Source of the DNA: a virus
IMG/VR virus record: IMGVR_UViG_3300023281_001533
Coordinates: 1 to 28,338 of that record
Length of the DNA stretch: 28,338 nt
Reading direction: 5' to 3' (one strand)
Within the stretch, counting starts at the first letter, position 1, and every line of letters begins with the position of its first letter. Position numbers and translations under genes: made by a program. This document shows, piece by piece, positions 25,082 through 28,338 of the stretch. The notes under the pieces are model-generated. The model did no database searches. It saw nothing but the letters and a program-made list of their open reading frames with translations, and was not told where the DNA came from.

Positions 25082-27250
25082 ATGCCTCTAAACTTAGCAT
25101 CTCCTGGAATTGTAGTAAGAGAGGTTGATTTAACTATCGGTAGAGTTGATCCAGTTTCTGGATCAATTGGAGCGCAGGTAGCACCTTTTGTGAAGGGTCC
25201 TGTGGGAGTCCCTCAATTAATAGAAAGCGAGAATGACTTATATCAGACTTATGGACAACCATATCCTGTAGATAAGCAATATGAGCACTGGATGGTGGCA
25301 TCATCTTATCTTGCTTATGGTGGGGTAATGCGAGTTATAAGAGCAGATGATCAACAATTAAAGAATGCTTTTGTTGGTACTGCATCTAGTATAAAAATTA
25401 GAAGCGAAGAACATTATAATCAATTGGGATATGATGAAAATACGATTACTAATGTAACCGTTGCTGCAAGAAATCCTGGATCATGGGCAAATGGAATTAA
25501 AGTTGCCATAATTGATGGTAAAGCAGATCAAATTTTGACTGGAATTACTACTACAACTATTCAAGTTGGATATGGTTTTAGTGCTACAGTTCCTTCCGGA
25601 ACAATTATTGCAGGTTCTGGATCAACATCAATTCTTACTGGATACTTTAAGGGAGTAATTACTGAAATTGGTGTAGATCAAATTTCAACTAAATTGGTAA
25701 GTATTGTTTCAACAGCAGGAACAGAAACTGCGGTTGACTATCAACAAAATGGTGTTTATGCTCTACCAAATACTGGATCAGTTGCTATTCATACAAACGG
25801 ATCCTCTACCCCATTTGCAACAAGATCTTATACTGGAGAATCTGACTGGTTTGAACAGCAAACCGTTAACTTAAGTGTTGGCACTATTGAATGGGATGCA
25901 ATATCTAATAGACCTTCAACATCTTCATTTGTTGCTGGAAGAGGAGGAAGATTTGATGAAGTTCATGTCATCGTAATTGATGATTCTGGTGAAGTTACAG
26001 GAAATGCTGGAACAATTTTAGAAAAGCATCTGGCACTTTCAAAAGCAAAAGATGCCGAATATTCAGTAGGAAGTCCATCTTATTGGAGAAAGTATCTTGA
26101 AACAAATTCAAGATATATTTTTGGTGGTTCGCAACCAGTTGGAGTAGTTACAACTGGATTCAGCGGTAATGGCGCTGCAGAGTTTGAATTAAATACTGAT
26201 ACTGGTTGGGATCAGGATTCAGCAAATGTAATTTTTGCAGGATCTGGATCAAATACATATTCTTTATCTGGTGGTACAAATTATGGTGGTAAAACTGATC
26301 TAACTACATCAGGAGCTCTTTTCTCTGGACTAGATGATATTATTAGTGGTTATACATTATTTGAAAATACTGAAGAAACTGAAGTTGATTTCATTTTAAT
26401 GGGATCAGCAAACTATCCAAAAGAACAGGCACAAGCACTCGCTAACAAATGTATTGCTGTTGCCGAAGCAAGAAAAGATGCAGTTGCATTTATTTCACCA
26501 TATAGACAATCATTCTTAAATGATTCATCTGTTGGTACTGTAACTGTAAATGATATTGATACAATTACAAATAATGTTGTTGGATTCTATTCTCCAATAA
26601 CATCATCAACTTATGGCGTTTTGGATAGTGGTTATAAGTACATGTATGATCGCTTTAATGACACTTTCCGATATATTCCATTAAATGGTGATATTGCTGG
26701 AACTTGTGCAAGAACTGATATTCAACAGTTTCCATGGTTCTCTCCAGCAGGAACTGCAAGAGGAGCAATTCTAAATGCAGTTAAACTTGCATATAATCCA
26801 GGTAGGAGACAGAGAGACATTCTCTACTCAAATAGAATTAATTCGGTTATCTTTTCACCAGGTGCTGGAATTGTTCTGTTTGGCGATAAGACTGCATTTG
26901 GCAAATCATCAGCATTTGATAGAATTAATGTTCGCAGACTCTTTATTTACCTTGAAGATGCAATCTCTGCTGCTGCAAAAGATCTCTTATTCGAGTTCAA
27001 CGACGAAATTACGAGAACAAACTTTGTAAATATTGTTGAACCTTTCTTACGCGATGTTCAATCCAAGAGAGGTATCTTTGATTATGTTGTTATTTGCGAT
27101 CAAACAAACAACACTGCATCAGTTATTGATGCTAATGAATTTGTTGCTGATATCTACATTAAGCCAGCAAGATCGATTAACTTCATCGGTCTAACCTTCA
27201 TTGCCACCAGAACTGGTGTTGCATTTGAAGAAGTAATCGGTTCCGTTTAA
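25082..27250 (+). CDS. 18: Contractile tail sheath protein gp18
   Basis: This 722-aa protein (T4 gp18, 659 aa) polymerises around the tube and contracts to drive injection. The start MPLNLASPGIVVREVDLTIG resembles T4 MTLLSPGIELKE; next come PFVKGPVGVPQLIESENDLY with TYGQPYP and SSYLAYGGVMRVIRADD (T4 NFLQYGNDLRVVRAVD). The middle (about residues 160-480) is a variable, surface-type region with GxT/Ser-rich stretches. The C-terminal part is the conserved sheath domain: INSVIFSPGAGIVLFGDKTA, NVRRLFIYLEDAISAAAKDL, then LFEFND and IKPARSINFIGLTFIATRTG. The ATG at 25082 is chosen because of the GAGGA site and the family start. It is followed by gp19 after 21 bases. Confidence 0.97.
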   Translation: MPLNLASPGIVVREVDLTIGRVDPVSGSIGAQVAPFVKGPVGVPQLIESENDLYQTYGQPYPVDKQYEHWMVASSYLAYGGVMRVIRADDQQLKNAFVGTASSIKIRSEEHYNQLGYDENTITNVTVAARNPGSWANGIKVAIIDGKADQILTGITTTTIQVGYGFSATVPSGTIIAGSGSTSILTGYFKGVITEIGVDQISTKLVSIVSTAGTETAVDYQQNGVYALPNTGSVAIHTNGSSTPFATRSYTGESDWFEQQTVNLSVGTIEWDAISNRPSTSSFVAGRGGRFDEVHVIVIDDSGEVTGNAGTILEKHLALSKAKDAEYSVGSPSYWRKYLETNSRYIFGGSQPVGVVTTGFSGNGAAEFELNTDTGWDQDSANVIFAGSGSNTYSLSGGTNYGGKTDLTTSGALFSGLDDIISGYTLFENTEETEVDFILMGSANYPKEQAQALANKCIAVAEARKDAVAFISPYRQSFLNDSSVGTVTVNDIDTITNNVVGFYSPITSSTYGVLDSGYKYMYDRFNDTFRYIPLNGDIAGTCARTDIQQFPWFSPAGTARGAILNAVKLAYNPGRRQRDILYSNRINSVIFSPGAGIVLFGDKTAFGKSSAFDRINVRRLFIYLEDAISAAAKDLLFEFNDEITRTNFVNIVEPFLRDVQSKRGIFDYVVICDQTNNTASVIDANEFVADIYIKPARSINFIGLTFIATRTGVAFEEVIGSV

Positions 27251-27257
27251 TTTAACT

Positions 27258-27262
27258 AGAGG
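27258..27262 (+). promoter_or_regulatory. Ribosome-binding site of gp19
   Basis: AGAGG with nine bases before the ATG at 27272, in the 21-base gap after gp18. It is a good match and fits the high copy number needed for the tube protein. Confidence 0.65.
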
Positions 27263-27271
27263 TTAAAAATC

Positions 27272-27862
27272 ATGCCAGCCAGAAATCAGATTAATCCACC
27301 CCCACTAAGAAAGATTACCGACTTTAAGAGTAAGCTAACAGGTGGTGGTGCTCGCGCAAACCTCTTTGAGGTTGTTCTTACTTTTCCAGATGCTGCTCAA
27401 CCAGACTCTGCTGTTCTCGATAAATCAAGATTCTTAGTCAAAGGTGCAAACTTACCAGCATCTAATGTTGCTCAAATTGAAGTTCCTTTTAGAGGAAGAG
27501 TTTTAAAAATTGCAGGTGACAGAACTTTTGATTCTTGGACTGTTACAGTTATTAATGATACTGATTTTTCCATTCGTTCTGCTTTTGAGAATTGGATGAA
27601 TACGATAAATAGAGTTTCTGATAACACAGGTCTTACCAATCCAGCAGATTATCAATCAGACGCTTATGTCTATCAACTTGATCGTGATGGATCTGCATTA
27701 AGATCTTATCGTTTTTATGATGTATTCCCAACGCAAGTTGCACCAATTGAACTTTCATACGATTCTCAAGGAATTCAAGAATTCACAGTTGAACTTCAAG
27801 TTCAATATTGGGAAGCGACTAAAGGTACTGGTACAAATGCTGGTGGTGAAGACATCAACTAA
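27272..27862 (+). CDS. 19: Tail tube protein gp19
   Basis: This 196-aa protein (T4 gp19, 163 aa) forms the inner tail tube through stacked hexamers. Recognisable parts are the N-terminal PPLRKITDFKSKLTGGGARA with NLFEVVLTFP, the LVKGANLPASNVAQIEVPFR block followed by GRVLKIAGDRTFDSWTVTVI, NDTDFSIRSAFENWMNTINR, and the C-terminal YDSQGIQEFTVELQVQYWEA. These are the standard landmarks of the T4-type tube fold. The order sheath, tube, portal is conserved. Confidence 0.96.
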   Translation: MPARNQINPPPLRKITDFKSKLTGGGARANLFEVVLTFPDAAQPDSAVLDKSRFLVKGANLPASNVAQIEVPFRGRVLKIAGDRTFDSWTVTVINDTDFSIRSAFENWMNTINRVSDNTGLTNPADYQSDAYVYQLDRDGSALRSYRFYDVFPTQVAPIELSYDSQGIQEFTVELQVQYWEATKGTGTNAGGEDIN

Positions 27863-27895
27863 ATAGTAAAATAACAAGAGTTTAAATTTTATAAT

Positions 27896-28338
27896 ATGGC
27901 AAAACTTTTCGGTTTTTCTATTGATGATAAGAAAAATATATCTCCTTCGGTAGTCTCCCCCGTTCCTCAAACTGATGAGGACGGGGTTGATAATTATATC
28001 GCTAGTGGATTTTATGGTCAGTATCTTGATATTGAGGGAGTTTATAGATCAGAGCACGATTTAATTAAAAGATATCGTGAAATGTCACTTCACCCAGAGT
28101 GTGATGGCGCTGTTGAAGATGTTGTCAACGAAGCTCTTGTGAGTGATCTTTATGATTCACCAGTTGAAATTGAACTTTCAAATTTAAATGCTAGTGATGG
28201 ATTAAAGAAAAAAATAAGAGAAGAATTTAAATACTTAAAAGAAATCATGGACTTTGATAGAAAGTGTCATGAGATTTTTAGAAATTGGTATGTGGATGGT
28301 AGAGTTTATTATTTAAAAGTTATTGATCTAAAAAATCC
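27896..28338 (+). CDS. 20: Portal vertex protein gp20, 3' partial
   Basis: An open frame starts at ATG 27896 and runs off the window after 147 codons; T4 gp20 has 524 aa. The product starts MAKLFGFSIDD and contains FYGQYLDIEGVYRSEHDLIK, RYREMSLHPECDGAVEDVVN, EALVSDLYDSPVEIELSNLN and FRNWYVDGRVYYLKVIDLKN, which are signature stretches of T4-like portal proteins. The portal is the dodecameric ring through which gp17 packages DNA, and it nucleates head assembly. Translation initiation looks weak: AAGAG lies 15 bases upstream and the ATG is embedded in TTATAATATGG. A GC-rich hairpin lies at codons 21-31. Confidence 0.96.
   Translation, partial: MAKLFGFSIDDKKNISPSVVSPVPQTDEDGVDNYIASGFYGQYLDIEGVYRSEHDLIKRYREMSLHPECDGAVEDVVNEALVSDLYDSPVEIELSNLNASDGLKKKIREEFKYLKEIMDFDRKCHEIFRNWYVDGRVYYLKVIDLKN
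27958..27986 (+). other. GC-rich stem-loop in the start of gp20
   Basis: CCCCGT (27958-27963) pairs with ACGGGG (27981-27986) and CCTCA (27965-27969) pairs with TGAGG (27976-27980). The result is an 11-bp stem with one bulged T and the loop AACTGA. No T-run follows, so it is not an intrinsic terminator. It stands out in AT-rich surroundings and may affect early gp20 translation or mRNA processing. Confidence 0.55.

Noticed and set aside
27958-27986. Intrinsic terminator between gp19 and gp20
   Set aside because: The stem lies inside the gp20 coding region and has no T-run after it.
1-28338. CRISPR arrays, tRNA genes, insertion sequences, integrase or attachment sites
   Set aside because: None was seen; the repeats present are diverged protein-coding units without regular spacers.

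Overview
The window is a late structural-gene block from a T4-like marine myovirus. All genes lie on the plus strand, are packed almost end to end, and are AT-rich (about two thirds A+T by eye). The order is the T4 order: a gp7-position baseplate protein, 8, a giant DUF4815-type tail protein, small and fibre-like proteins, 13, 14, 15, 16, 17, 18, 19, 20. Genes 8 and 13 to 20 can be matched to T4 proteins from recognisable residues. The style of the accessory proteins (very large GIG/GVG-rich baseplate proteins, a DUF4815 protein, DUF5661/DUF6321-like modules, the GNL-DGT-SINST fibre motif) points to a cyanophage of Prochlorococcus or Synechococcus. A related marine host such as SAR11 cannot be excluded, because no host-derived metabolic gene or tRNA lies in the window.

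Layout. Positions 1-15159 are baseplate: the 3' part of a protein of more than 2,000 residues, then gp8, then a 2,465-residue DUF4815 protein. In T4 the space between gp8 and gp13 holds gp9-gp12 and fibritin; here it holds the DUF4815 protein, two small ORFs, a 75-aa and a 576-aa fibre-like pair, and a small coiled-coil protein. Positions 17643-20788 encode the neck and tail terminator (gp13, gp14, gp15). Positions 20792-24760 encode DNA packaging (gp16 and gp17), split by a 612-residue mosaic gene. A small zinc-ribbon-like protein follows, then sheath (gp18), tube (gp19) and the start of the portal (gp20), which runs off the right edge.

Regulation. T4-type late promoter motifs (NATAAATA) sit before gp8, before the 75-aa fibre gene and before gp18. 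Many other junctions are a few bases long or overlap, so translational coupling is likely. Good Shine-Dalgarno sites precede gp18, gp19 and the 70-aa gene.

The points most worth a second look are: (i) gp15, whose natural start ATG-TTT is separated from the rest of the conserved N-terminus by 27 nt beginning with an in-frame TGA; (ii) the mosaic gene inserted between the two terminase subunits; (iii) a GxGY beta-type repeat that recurs in four virion proteins and enlarges the neck protein gp14; and (iv) fibre genes whose C-terminal Gly-Gly codons appear to serve as the ribosome-binding site of the next gene. No convincing minus-strand gene, tRNA, CRISPR array or mobile element was seen. No gene-free stretch exceeds 300 bases once gp15 is extended upstream.
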